A stretch of 64,000 bases of DNA, taken from the NCBI RefSeq assembly GCF_009905215.1, contig NZ_CP047593.1, positions 3,724,900-3,788,899 on the forward strand, given 5' to 3'. The translations under genes and the position numbers were made by a program. The notes beneath the pieces were generated by a model. That model did not search any database. It was not told the origin of the DNA and saw only the letters and a list, made by a program, of their open reading frames with translations. Shown here in pieces: positions 46,515-54,836 of the stretch; position 1 is the stretch's first letter; each line of letters starts with the position of its first letter. This DNA comes from Tichowtungia aerotolerans. GTDB taxonomy: Bacteria > Verrucomicrobiota > Kiritimatiellia > Kiritimatiellales > Tichowtungiaceae.

Positions 46515-49004
46515 TTAATCCTCTGCGACAAACACCTTCAGGAATTTGACTGCTGCATCGGCAGAAACCTGATTGGTAACCGTCTTGAAGCCGTCCACAT
46601 CCGCGGACTCGCCGATCAGAGAAACCCCAGCAGTTGTCCATGCCGGAGAAACCAGTTCCGGAGTCTGCTGAACACTGTAGCTGATTCCGCTGATCGCACC
46701 CGTACGTTCCACATGAACAATTTCCACAGTGCTGCCACTGATCTCAAACGTCGGCAGTGTGCCGGTTACAGCGTCGTTGGTCGGGTCCCCGCCAAAACCG
46801 TATTCATACAGGTTGACGACGCCGTCGCCGTCCGGGTCGGCATCCGCGGCTTCATCTCCACCGGTCAGGCTGTAATTATCAATCCAACCTGAAAAGCCCA
46901 GTATATTGCCCGCAGGTAGCAGTTCTCCGCTTTCCACTTTGGCCCCGGCAGAGTAGCCATCGAACGTGATTGCCGCGAGCTGGGCGGTGCTGAATGATCC
47001 GCCATCAACATAAATGTGATCCAAACCGCTTTCCCAGCCGGTGACAACCAGTGATCCCCAGGTCGCCGTGGAGCTTTGGCCGACCAAACGCAGGACACCG
47101 CCATCGCCCATCTCGAGAACACCATAGATGGTATCCCGGTCAAACAGCAGCTCATCAACGCTTTCTTCAAATCCGTTAAGGTCAAACACTCCACCGTCCT
47201 CAACGGTATAGTAAACTCTGGCAGAATCTGTGATCTGCTCGTCATTGCCCAGCGTCAGAATCCCGCCGCCCATCTGCACAGAACCGGGAGCAAAACCGGT
47301 ACTGTCCGTCGTATCACGCGCCAGCAGCAGTTCGGCACCGGAAGCCACCTGAACAGTACCACCGCCGGTCCATGCTCCGCTGCCAGTCAATTTCATGATG
47401 CCGTCACCGCTGTCGTCAGAGAGTTTCCAAAGCTTGGAAGATCCATCCACATCCCCGCTGATTTCAAGGTCTCCGGCGTACAGCCGGATACCGATACCCT
47501 GAGATGCATCACCCTGAGAGAGGCCCCCCGCAAAAACCAGCGATCCTTCGCCGGAGGTTTTAACGTGAGAGTTAAGGGCGTTGTTAAAGGAAACCAGTTC
47601 CACATTATTTGAAAACGTCTGGGTATGAGATGAATTCAGCATATCGATCAGGACGGTCTGACCGTCGGTCACAACCGACCCGTCAATCGTCAGATCTGAT
47701 CCGGAAAAAGTATACGCAGCCCCTCCGCCCGACTCATCCGTAAACTTCACAGCAGTCAGCGTTGTCGAAGAACTGAAAAACGGCGTTGCCCATGCCGGGT
47801 TGGACGCAATATTGTCACCACGGAAAAAGGCGGCATCATTGCTTCCGAGCGAATTCCACCAGTTGGAGTCGTTATTCAGGTCGTTATCGCCGGCCAGACC
47901 GGTATACACATTGTTTTCTACCGAAACCACGGAAAGAGAAGCCGGATAAAGCTCACCGCCCGCAACCTGCGCCCCGGCGGCATAACCGTCAAACGTAATG
48001 GCCGCCAGCTGGGTTTCACTGAAGGAACCGCCATCGACATAAATATGATTAGAGCCGTCAACCCAGTTGGTCACAATCAATGATCCCCAGGTTGCCGTAG
48101 AACTCTGGTTTTTCACACGCAGGACACCGCCATCGCCCATATTGAGAACACCGTAGATTGTATCCCGATCAAACAGCAGTTGGCCAATGCTCTCGGTATG
48201 TCCATCGAGTTCAAACAATCCACCGTTAGTGACCGAGAAGTAAACCTGAGCAGAATTTCCAATCTGCTCGTCATTGCCCAACGTTAGAATCCCCCCGCCC
48301 AGCTGCACCGAACTGGGAACAAAACCGGAACTGTCGGTCGTGTCACGATCCAGCAGCAACTTAGCACCGGAAGAAATCTGAACTACACCACCGCCCGTCC
48401 ACGCTCCACTTCCGGTAAACTTTACAATTCCGTCGCCGGCCTCATCGTGAAGTTTCAAGAGTTTGCCTGAGCTATTCACACTCCCATTAATTTCGATATC
48501 ACCGGCATACAACCCGATCCCAAGTCCGGCGGAGGAGCTTCCCTGCGACAGAGTTCCATTGAAAACCAGAGCTCCCGCTCCGGTTGTCTTAATATGGTAA
48601 TTATTGGCACTGTTGATCGAAACAAGCTCAACACTGTTTGCAAAGGTCTGCACATTAGTATTTGCAGCCTGTGAATCAATCAGAAGAGTTTGGGCATCGC
48701 CGTTTCCATCAATGGTCAGCTTTTCACCGGAAATCGTGTAGCTTTTGGTTGAAACACTTGCCTGAAACACAACCCTAGAGACCGTGGCGGTCGCACTGAG
48801 ATTCGGAAACGCCCAGGATGGATTGGCATCCAAATTGTCACCGCGCAAGAAGGCACTGTCTGTCGGATCCAGTGAATTCCACCAGTTGGAATCATTGTTG
48901 AAGTCATTGTCACCAGCTGTGCCTTTATAAACATTATTCCCGGCCTGAACGGTCACCGCACCCAGCAACAGCACGCTAAAAATGTGAATCACCCACTTCT
49001 TCAT
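46515..49004 (-). CDS. Large secreted passenger-like protein with internal tandem duplication
   Basis: An 829-residue protein with a signal peptide (1-21, ending VQA). Two homologous units of about 340 residues follow, each opening with NNVYxGxAGDNDxNNDSNWW and closing with DHIYVDGGSFS/TxxQLAAITFDG (residues about 23-363 and 364-702). They are glycine/serine-rich beta repeats like autotransporter passengers. The C-terminus has a calcium-binding DADPDGDGVVNLYEYGFGGD stretch and a beta domain (ISYSVQQTPELVSPAW) common to exported proteins of this phylum. No autotransporter barrel is present. GGAGG five bases before the ATG marks the start. Function unknown; surface or adhesion protein is possible. 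Confidence 0.75.
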   Translation of the reverse strand: MKKWVIHIFSVLLLGAVTVQAGNNVYKGTAGDNDFNNDSNWWNSLDPTDSAFLRGDNLDANPSWAFPNLSATATVSRVVFQASVSTKSYTISGEKLTIDGNGDAQTLLIDSQAANTNVQTFANSVELVSINSANNYHIKTTGAGALVFNGTLSQGSSSAGLGIGLYAGDIEINGSVNSSGKLLKLHDEAGDGIVKFTGSGAWTGGGVVQISSGAKLLLDRDTTDSSGFVPSSVQLGGGILTLGNDEQIGNSAQVYFSVTNGGLFELDGHTESIGQLLFDRDTIYGVLNMGDGGVLRVKNQSSTATWGSLIVTNWVDGSNHIYVDGGSFSETQLAAITFDGYAAGAQVAGGELYPASLSVVSVENNVYTGLAGDNDLNNDSNWWNSLGSNDAAFFRGDNIASNPAWATPFFSSSTTLTAVKFTDESGGGAAYTFSGSDLTIDGSVVTDGQTVLIDMLNSSHTQTFSNNVELVSFNNALNSHVKTSGEGSLVFAGGLSQGDASQGIGIRLYAGDLEISGDVDGSSKLWKLSDDSGDGIMKLTGSGAWTGGGTVQVASGAELLLARDTTDSTGFAPGSVQMGGGILTLGNDEQITDSARVYYTVEDGGVFDLNGFEESVDELLFDRDTIYGVLEMGDGGVLRLVGQSSTATWGSLVVTGWESGLDHIYVDGGSFSTAQLAAITFDGYSAGAKVESGELLPAGNILGFSGWIDNYSLTGGDEAADADPDGDGVVNLYEYGFGGDPTNDAVTGTLPTFEISGSTVEIVHVERTGAISGISYSVQQTPELVSPAWTTAGVSLIGESADVDGFKTVTNQVSADAAVKFLKVFVAED
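46900..47917 (-). repeat. Second unit of the internal tandem duplication
   Basis: Approximate limits. Homologous to 47920-48940 at protein level and, in places, at base level. Confidence 0.7.
47425..47439. repeat. Dispersed palindrome (copy 7)
   Basis: Exact copy (centre AGC) inside the second unit. It encodes SSKLWKL; the corresponding place in the first unit reads SGKLLKL and lacks the palindrome, so it arose after the duplication. Confidence 0.8.
47920..48940 (-). repeat. First unit of the internal tandem duplication
   Basis: Approximate limits. Opens with NNVYKGTAGDND; partner of 46900-47917. Confidence 0.7.
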
Positions 49005-49072
49005 ACCAGCCTCCGTTTATTTATGTTTTGCCAAATGAAACCTCAAACAAAAGCGTTCAATCAGCACATATG

Positions 49073-49102
49073 TTATTATCCAAATAACCCTCCATCAGTC
49101 AA
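49073..49102 (-). promoter_or_regulatory. Candidate promoter for the passenger-like gene
   Basis: On the minus strand TTGACT (49097-49102) and ATAATA (49074-49079) are 17 bases apart, about 70 bases before the ATG at 49004. The gap to 49225 is AT-rich and shows nothing else. Confidence 0.45.
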
Positions 49103-49224
49103 CACAAAACATATTTTCGGATAAATATTTTAATATAATATTCGCAAACAATTTATCGAACCCTAAAAACAAGGGGTGAGAGCAGAAAAAACAGGTAGTT
49201 GAAAAATATGTTCGTGCGACAAAC

Positions 49225-51081
49225 CTATTTTTTGAAAACCATCCTAAGTTCATGGCTGTAGCTCTGCGGCTGATCATTGACAAAGGCAGTTCCTTCGGAA
49301 TAAAGCGGTTTGTCGTATGCCCACCAAGCCATATGCTGCGCCGGAACTGCCCCGGCCGGAGTCAAACGCAGGTAGATCTCTTTTCCTTTTTTGACCCGGG
49401 TTTCAAACATCAGCCGCTGGACGCGGGTGTTTTCAATGTCCTCTTTTTTGATCGTAACCTCACCAAGCACCTGATCATTCTGCAGCAGTTCCGCCGTCAC
49501 ATCGCAGGGGCCTTCACCTTTCCCCCAAGTCGGCATCATCAGCTCGCAGCAGGTCAGAAAACCGGTTTCCGCAGGGAAAGTCTGCCCAAGTGACTGAACG
49601 TTATTGAACTGCACCGGGTTGTTCGCCTTGATCGCACCGGTTCGTTTCACGATATATTCCTGCTGATATTCCTCATAATCGGGATAGTTGTCTTTGATCG
49701 AACGACGGAAGGAATCACACTGCTTCCGCAGAGATTCCAGGACGGTTTTCCACTCCGGAGAATTCGCCAGATTATTCAGCTCCTGAGGATCTTTTTTTAG
49801 ATTGAACAACTGCTCATACGGCGGATTTTCGCTGATGTAACGGATATACTTCCATTCGTCCGACCGCACACCGACAGACTTTGGAATCGTCCGGCGACCG
49901 GACTCCGAATAGGTGTGCTCAAAAAAGTTTTCCTGGGGCCACTCCGGGTGCTCTCCCCTGAGCAGCGGCGTAAGGTCTCGACCGTCCATCTGCCGGGGGA
50001 TATTCACTCCGGCCAGGGACAAAATGGTCGGAGCCACGTCAACATTCAGCACGTCTTCCGTCCGGACCTTTCCACGGGCCTCAGCGGGCAGCCGAGGATC
50101 ATAAATCACCATAGGAAGCCGCAGACTCTGTTCATACAACAGCCACTTGCCGATCAATCCTTTGTCGTGAATCAGATATCCGTTGTCCGCCGTGTAAATC
50201 AACACCGTATTGTCATCAAGCCCATATTTTTTAAGAGAGTCCAAAATCCGCCCCACAGAAGCATCCACTCCCTCAATCAAAGCATAATACTGTGCAATCA
50301 GATGCTGATGATGCTCGTTGGTTTTCTTATTGAACCGGAAATCGCGTGCCGGAGAGGCTTCATTTGCGCCGATACTGGTTTTGATAAAATCAGGCTGAAG
50401 ATCCCAGGCTTCTTTGGTAAACGTTTCAGGAATCGGCATTTTACTCTGGTCAATCGTTGCAAAAATTTCCGGCTCATATTCATGCCACGGCCCGTGGGGC
50501 GCCTTGAAACTGATAGACAGACAGAACGGCTTTCCGGATTTTTTTGCCAACGCCATAAAATCATCGGCATCATCACTCATGCGGACATTCTGATGCGTTC
50601 CATCTTTACCGTCTTTCCAGTAAAGATCCTGATCCGGCTGGCCGCGCCAGAAATCAAATTCATCCTTATAGAGATCATAGTTGAACTGTTCCGCTCCAAC
50701 GCCCCACTTTCCGGTAAAACCGGTAAAGTATCCATGCCGGCGAAGGATCGAAGGGTAAGTCATCGACATCTGCTCCGGAGTAAACGGTTTGTTGAAGTCG
50801 CGAATTCCGTGACTACGCATATACTGGCCGGTCAAAATAGACGCCCGCGAAATCACGCAGATCGGTGTCGTCGCAAACGTATTGCGGAAATTCACTCCAC
50901 CGCTAGCCAGCGAATCAACGTGCGGAGTCTGAATGACATCATTGCCATTACAACCCAGCGTGTCCCACCGCTGATCGTCCGTCAGAAGAAAAATAATATT
51001 AGGACGTTTCTCTGCCCGGACATTAAATGAGAAAACTGCGACAAAAACGACAACCGTCCAAAAAAAATGAATGCGTTTCAT
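49225..51081 (-). CDS. Secreted sulfatase with non-canonical active-site motif
   Basis: A 618-residue alkaline-phosphatase-superfamily sulfatase with a signal peptide (1-23, ending VRA). Metal ligands Asp35/Asp36 (LLTDDQRWD) and the later TADNGY segment are present. At the formylglycine site it reads CVISR (Cys75 to Arg79) instead of CxPxR, and at the second signature GKWGVG instead of GKWHxG. The catalytic cysteine and arginine are kept. A C-terminal beta domain of about 120 residues follows the sulfatase fold. It has its own candidate promoter, so it is separate from the upstream operon. Likely removes sulfate from a marine polysaccharide. Confidence 0.85.
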   Translation of the reverse strand: MKRIHFFWTVVVFVAVFSFNVRAEKRPNIIFLLTDDQRWDTLGCNGNDVIQTPHVDSLASGGVNFRNTFATTPICVISRASILTGQYMRSHGIRDFNKPFTPEQMSMTYPSILRRHGYFTGFTGKWGVGAEQFNYDLYKDEFDFWRGQPDQDLYWKDGKDGTHQNVRMSDDADDFMALAKKSGKPFCLSISFKAPHGPWHEYEPEIFATIDQSKMPIPETFTKEAWDLQPDFIKTSIGANEASPARDFRFNKKTNEHHQHLIAQYYALIEGVDASVGRILDSLKKYGLDDNTVLIYTADNGYLIHDKGLIGKWLLYEQSLRLPMVIYDPRLPAEARGKVRTEDVLNVDVAPTILSLAGVNIPRQMDGRDLTPLLRGEHPEWPQENFFEHTYSESGRRTIPKSVGVRSDEWKYIRYISENPPYEQLFNLKKDPQELNNLANSPEWKTVLESLRKQCDSFRRSIKDNYPDYEEYQQEYIVKRTGAIKANNPVQFNNVQSLGQTFPAETGFLTCCELMMPTWGKGEGPCDVTAELLQNDQVLGEVTIKKEDIENTRVQRLMFETRVKKGKEIYLRLTPAGAVPAQHMAWWAYDKPLYSEGTAFVNDQPQSYSHELRMVFKK

Positions 51082-51115
51082 AAAACTCCAACTCTGTTTT
51101 TCTACACAACAAATA

Positions 51116-51143
51116 ATGATATATAGAGATAAATTTAGTTCAA
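51116..51143 (-). promoter_or_regulatory. Candidate promoter for the sulfatase gene
   Basis: On the minus strand TTGAAC (51138-51143) and TATCAT (51116-51121) lie 16 bases apart, 35 bases before the ATG. AT-rich surroundings make chance matches possible. Confidence 0.35.
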
Positions 51144-51215
51144 CTTTATTCTCTATTAATATGAGGGCGACTCAAATAAAAACAGGCTCGTTAAAATAAT
51201 TCCGAACTCACAAAA

Positions 51216-51238
51216 CAGCGTACACATGGGTTACGCTG
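51216..51238 (-). terminator. Probable terminator of the polysaccharide operon
   Basis: A 7-bp stem (CAGCGTA / TACGCTG) with a 9-base loop and TTTT on its 3' side in minus-strand reading, about 75 bases after the glycerophosphodiesterase stop. Confidence 0.5.
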
Positions 51239-51311
51239 CAGATATTCGGCCATAAATAAAACTCAATGCAAAACCTGAAACCAATCGCGGACAGCCCTCA
51301 TGACGATCGAA

Positions 51312-52124
51312 TCATTCACTCTCGGCACGAACAGACAGTGCTAAATCAGGGCGATTGGTGGTCAGCACATCCACTCCCCAAACACGCAGCTGCCGCATCC
51401 GGCCTGGATCATCCACCGTCCATGTCCACACTGAAAACCCTCGCTCATGCAGTGCAGCAATCAAAGCTTCATCGAGCATTTGCTGATTCAGGTTCACTAC
51501 AGTGGCATTACAGGCATGCGCTTTCGCGGCAATAAACTCCGCCTTTTGCTCAGCGGTCCCTTTCAGCTTCGTATTGCTGTACAACCAGGCGCATGACAAA
51601 TTCGGCGCCTGACTGCGGACGTCGCGAATTACATTTTCGCTGAACGCAATAATTGCCACCTGATCCGACATGTCTTCAGCCTGAACAGCCTTCAGGACCT
51701 GATCAGTAATGCCGTCGGTTTTTATTTCAATAACCGCACGACAACCGCTGTCTTTCAGAAGTTGCAGCGCATCCCGCAGTTCAGGAATCCGTTCACCGCT
51801 GTAAGCCGGACTTTTCCAGCCTCCCGCATCCAGTTCCTGCAAAACATCAAAATTTGTTTCAACAATTTTTCCAAAACCGCTTGCTGTGCGCCCCAGCTTT
51901 TTATCGTGAAACAAAACAAGCTCGCCGCTTTTACAGCGATATACATCGAATTCACATCCATCCGCCCCGACCTGAATAGCCGCGCGAACTGAAGCCAGCG
52001 TATTTTCGGGAGCCACATAGGAAAATCCGCGATGCGCCACTACCGCACAGGCCGATGTCCCCTGTCCTCCTGTCGCAGACACGGAGCTCCCGGCAAAAAG
52101 AAAGGATCCGCCAATCAATCCCAT
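51312..52124 (-). CDS. Secreted glycerophosphodiester phosphodiesterase
   Basis: A 270-residue enzyme with a signal-like N-terminus (ending VSA). The active-site motif VAHRGFSYVAPENT, the metal-binding CEFDVYRCKSG, the catalytic FHDKKLGRT and the C-terminal WTVDDPGRMRQL segments define the GDPD family. It hydrolyses glycerophosphodiesters to glycerol 3-phosphate. It is the last gene before a probable terminator and is 39 bases downstream of an SGNH gene in the same direction. AGGAA lies nine bases before the ATG. Confidence 0.88.
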   Translation of the reverse strand: MGLIGGSFLFAGSSVSATGGQGTSACAVVAHRGFSYVAPENTLASVRAAIQVGADGCEFDVYRCKSGELVLFHDKKLGRTASGFGKIVETNFDVLQELDAGGWKSPAYSGERIPELRDALQLLKDSGCRAVIEIKTDGITDQVLKAVQAEDMSDQVAIIAFSENVIRDVRSQAPNLSCAWLYSNTKLKGTAEQKAEFIAAKAHACNATVVNLNQQMLDEALIAALHERGFSVWTWTVDDPGRMRQLRVWGVDVLTTNRPDLALSVRAESE

Positions 52125-52163
52125 TGCAATTGTTCCTGTATAAACACAACTTTCTTCTGAGAA

Positions 52164-53399
52164 TCAGGTTTCATCACGGTCAATCGTCAACGCTCTCAAC
52201 AGAATACGGGAGCCGGCAGATGGAAGAAGCCGCAATGTATATTCAGACAGCTCCAGATCTTTCGCCAGCGAACAGAAGCGTCCCCGGAATTGACCCGGCT
52301 CCTTGACTTTTGAGACATAGGTTCCGAGCACTTTGCCATCCAGAAAAACTTTACAGGTTCCTTTACTCTGACTGTCAAACCACAGCCCGACTGAGGTTCC
52401 ATCGAAGGTGTATTCCAGCATGGCATCGTCCGCAACAGGAACCAGACAGGCGTGACCTTCCAAGATCGGACTTTCAACATCGGTCAGCATTTCGGTTTTC
52501 CAACCTTTGGAAAACTTCTGCAGCGTTTCCGGTAAAACGAGCTGCGGGGAAACCGGATACGGCTTCATAACGTCTTTCTTTTTCTCAAAAGAGAAGAGGC
52601 CGCTCTCAAAAATATCTGTCAACGCTGCTTCCACGGTTTCAGCATAAGCGCGATGTCCCTCCGGGGCAGGATGAACATAATTACCGCTCGTATCGGTTCC
52701 TCCGTAAAACGGATCCGCCCCTTCGGGCCGCATTTTTTCAAACGCTCTTTTAATGCTTACATATGGAACGTGCAAATACTCTGCAGCCAGCCGGGTCTGA
52801 TCGTGTCCGCAATCCAATGCCTCAGACCATCCGGCATGTTCAGAATCAGCCCACACACGGTGCGTACTCAGCGGCATAAACACCGCGATATCCGGGTTCT
52901 GGTTCCTCAGGCGGGTTACAATGGAACTGCAGGTTCGGAGGATTGAATCGGAACCGTCCGGATTGTCCCGGGTTTTGAAGGATGCGTATGCATCGTTGAC
53001 CGCGAACTCGACAAAGACAAGATCAGGATTCTTCGATAGCACATCCTGCTCCAGCCGATACGCGCCCAGCAGGCTCGGCGTTCCGCCGATTGCGGCATTC
53101 ACCTGGCGAAACTGTCCCGGCGTTTGTTCATACCGATGGCGCAGCCACTCAAAGGTCAGCGTTCGCCAACTGTCCTTTTCCCGATCATAGGACGTAAAAT
53201 CAAACGGCTTTCCTTGAGCATCCGTTCCGGAAAGCGGCCACGCCGTTGCGCCGCGTGTAATGGACCCGCCCAGATAAACAACCGTAACAGGCTCCCCACT
53301 TTCCGCTTTTTGCAGAAACTTCTGATACTGCGGAACGCTTTCACTCCATGTGCGGCTCAGAAAAAACAACAGAAACCCAAAAAAAACAATCGGCTTCAT
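52164..53399 (-). CDS. Secreted SGNH/GDSL hydrolase
   Basis: A 411-residue protein with a signal peptide (1-20). SGNH blocks are visible: VYLGGSITRG with nucleophile Ser46, AAIGGTPS, EFAVND and the terminal YVHPAPEGH with the catalytic Asp/His region. A C-terminal beta domain of about 120 residues may bind carbohydrate. Probably an esterase or deacetylase for polysaccharide side groups. An exact palindrome copy (52498-52512) encodes FSKGWKT between the catalytic and C-terminal domains. Its paralog lies 16 bases upstream. Confidence 0.82.
   Translation of the reverse strand: MKPIVFFGFLLFFLSRTWSESVPQYQKFLQKAESGEPVTVVYLGGSITRGATAWPLSGTDAQGKPFDFTSYDREKDSWRTLTFEWLRHRYEQTPGQFRQVNAAIGGTPSLLGAYRLEQDVLSKNPDLVFVEFAVNDAYASFKTRDNPDGSDSILRTCSSIVTRLRNQNPDIAVFMPLSTHRVWADSEHAGWSEALDCGHDQTRLAAEYLHVPYVSIKRAFEKMRPEGADPFYGGTDTSGNYVHPAPEGHRAYAETVEAALTDIFESGLFSFEKKKDVMKPYPVSPQLVLPETLQKFSKGWKTEMLTDVESPILEGHACLVPVADDAMLEYTFDGTSVGLWFDSQSKGTCKVFLDGKVLGTYVSKVKEPGQFRGRFCSLAKDLELSEYTLRLLPSAGSRILLRALTIDRDET
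52498..52512. repeat. Dispersed palindrome (copy 8)
   Basis: Exact copy (centre CCT) inside the SGNH hydrolase gene, at the junction between its two domains. Confidence 0.85.
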
Positions 53400-53415
53400 T
53401 ATTTCACACTCTTTT

Positions 53416-54633
53416 CTATTTTACCGCTGTGCCGACAATCAGAATCTGGCCGGCATAGAAAGACTGTCCTTCCGGAAGATGTTTGACCGTCAAACAAACC
53501 GTATGCTCGCCGGGCGGCTGCGGCGGCAGATACCAGAATCGGGAAAACTGATACATTTTTTGCGTCTGACGGCGTTCCATGTTAACAATCTGCTTTCCGT
53601 CGATCACCGCCTCAACTTCTGCAACATCACCGTATGGAATATCACTGAACCCAACCGTCGTTCCGTTCCAATGCACCGTAATGGTTTCGCCGGGCCGCTC
53701 ACACTTTACCGCATCGCGCAACATGGACTTAGTACGCCCAAAATCATCTCTGTAAACCGAATCGGACATAATATTCACGTCCGTCCAGCCGGAACTGAGC
53801 TGCGCCTGATGAATCGGGAGCAATTCAGCAGTCTCCCAGCAGTTTTCATACAATGGCTTACCGACTGCGTGGACCATTCCGTCAGCATCCTCCTGCATTT
53901 TAAGCATGGATCGGGCAACAACCTTACAGTAAAGATTGTGTCCTTCATCGAGTGGATGCGCACCGTCTTTCGTGAACAATATTTTCCCGGCCCCAGGCTC
54001 TTCACCCTTAAAAACCAGTTTCCCGGCTTGTTCGAGTTTCGCAATCTCGACCCCAAGATCAATGCTTGGAATTCCATACTGGTTGGCAACCCTCTCCAGA
54101 ATTTCTCCAAACCCGGTGAGCCTGCCGTCCTGTACCGTTTTTAACCTCGGCAAATTAATCGTATAAACAAAACAAATGTCGATCTGAGGGTTGCTTCGCC
54201 AGATCTGTCGCACAACCCCTTCAGATGACTCCCGCTCAAATCCGCCGCCGCCGTTTACCCGACACTCCAGAAAAACCAGGTCGGGATTCTGCGAGAGCAC
54301 ATCTTCCTCCAGTCGACAGGCGGAGAAATCGGATCCCGTCCCCGAAACCGCCACATTGATTTCGACAAACTCAACCTGTGGATATTGCTGTCTGAACCAC
54401 TCCATGGTTTTAGGCCGCCAACCGGAAGCCGCCGTAATGCTCCCGCCCAAATAAGCAATCCGAACAGGACTCCCCTGATTTATTTTTTGAAAAAAATTCG
54501 GCAGGCCGTCTCTTTTGCGGAATTCCTCAGCAACAGTCGGATCGTTATTCTCAGCTCCACATGCAAGTCCCTCCGCAAAAAAGAGGAAAACACATATTAC
54601 GTTCTGTATTTTTATACTCCAAAATCTTTTCAT
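53416..54633 (-). CDS. Secreted SGNH/GDSL hydrolase (paralog)
   Basis: About 405 residues from the ATG at 54633 (MKRFWSIKIQNVICVFLFF signal), which fits better than an upstream extension to 54666. The SGNH blocks are IAYLGGSITAASGW, AVSGTGSD, ECRVNGGGG (the ND of block III is altered) and the GAHPLDEGH with catalytic Asp/His. A C-terminal beta domain follows. Its first 30 codons lie in one copy of a 149-bp tandem duplication. Paralogous to the next gene in the operon. Confidence 0.8.
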   Translation of the reverse strand: MKRFWSIKIQNVICVFLFFAEGLACGAENNDPTVAEEFRKRDGLPNFFQKINQGSPVRIAYLGGSITAASGWRPKTMEWFRQQYPQVEFVEINVAVSGTGSDFSACRLEEDVLSQNPDLVFLECRVNGGGGFERESSEGVVRQIWRSNPQIDICFVYTINLPRLKTVQDGRLTGFGEILERVANQYGIPSIDLGVEIAKLEQAGKLVFKGEEPGAGKILFTKDGAHPLDEGHNLYCKVVARSMLKMQEDADGMVHAVGKPLYENCWETAELLPIHQAQLSSGWTDVNIMSDSVYRDDFGRTKSMLRDAVKCERPGETITVHWNGTTVGFSDIPYGDVAEVEAVIDGKQIVNMERRQTQKMYQFSRFWYLPPQPPGEHTVCLTVKHLPEGQSFYAGQILIVGTAVK

Positions 54634-54688
54634 ATCACAATCCTTCGTCTGTTTTACGGGCAGCAAGTTTCACCTTCACTTCGTGCAC
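54541..54688. repeat. 149-bp tandem duplication, copy 1
   Basis: Covers the 5' end of the SGNH gene and its upstream bases. Matches 54690-54836 with few substitutions and one deleted T. Each copy ends with sequence from the 3' end of the transporter gene. Confidence 0.9.
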
Positions 54689-54689
54689 G

Positions 54690-54836
54690 ATCGTTATTCT
54701 CAGCTCCACATGTAAGTCCCTCCGCAAAAAAGAGGAAAACACATATTACATTCTGTATTTTATACCCCAAAGTCTTTTCTCATCACAATCCTTCGTCTGT
54801 TTTACGGGCAGCAAGTTTCACCTTCACTTCATGCAC
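54690..54836. repeat. 149-bp tandem duplication, copy 2
   Basis: Adjoins copy 1 and contains the transporter stop codon (54783-54785) plus a second, silent copy of the SGNH 5' end. The doubled unit therefore spans a former gene junction. Confidence 0.9.

Noticed and set aside
49915-51030. A 371-codon open frame antisense to the sulfatase gene
   Set aside because: The minus strand encodes a full sulfatase with signal peptide; the opposing frame lacks a ribosome site and family resemblance.
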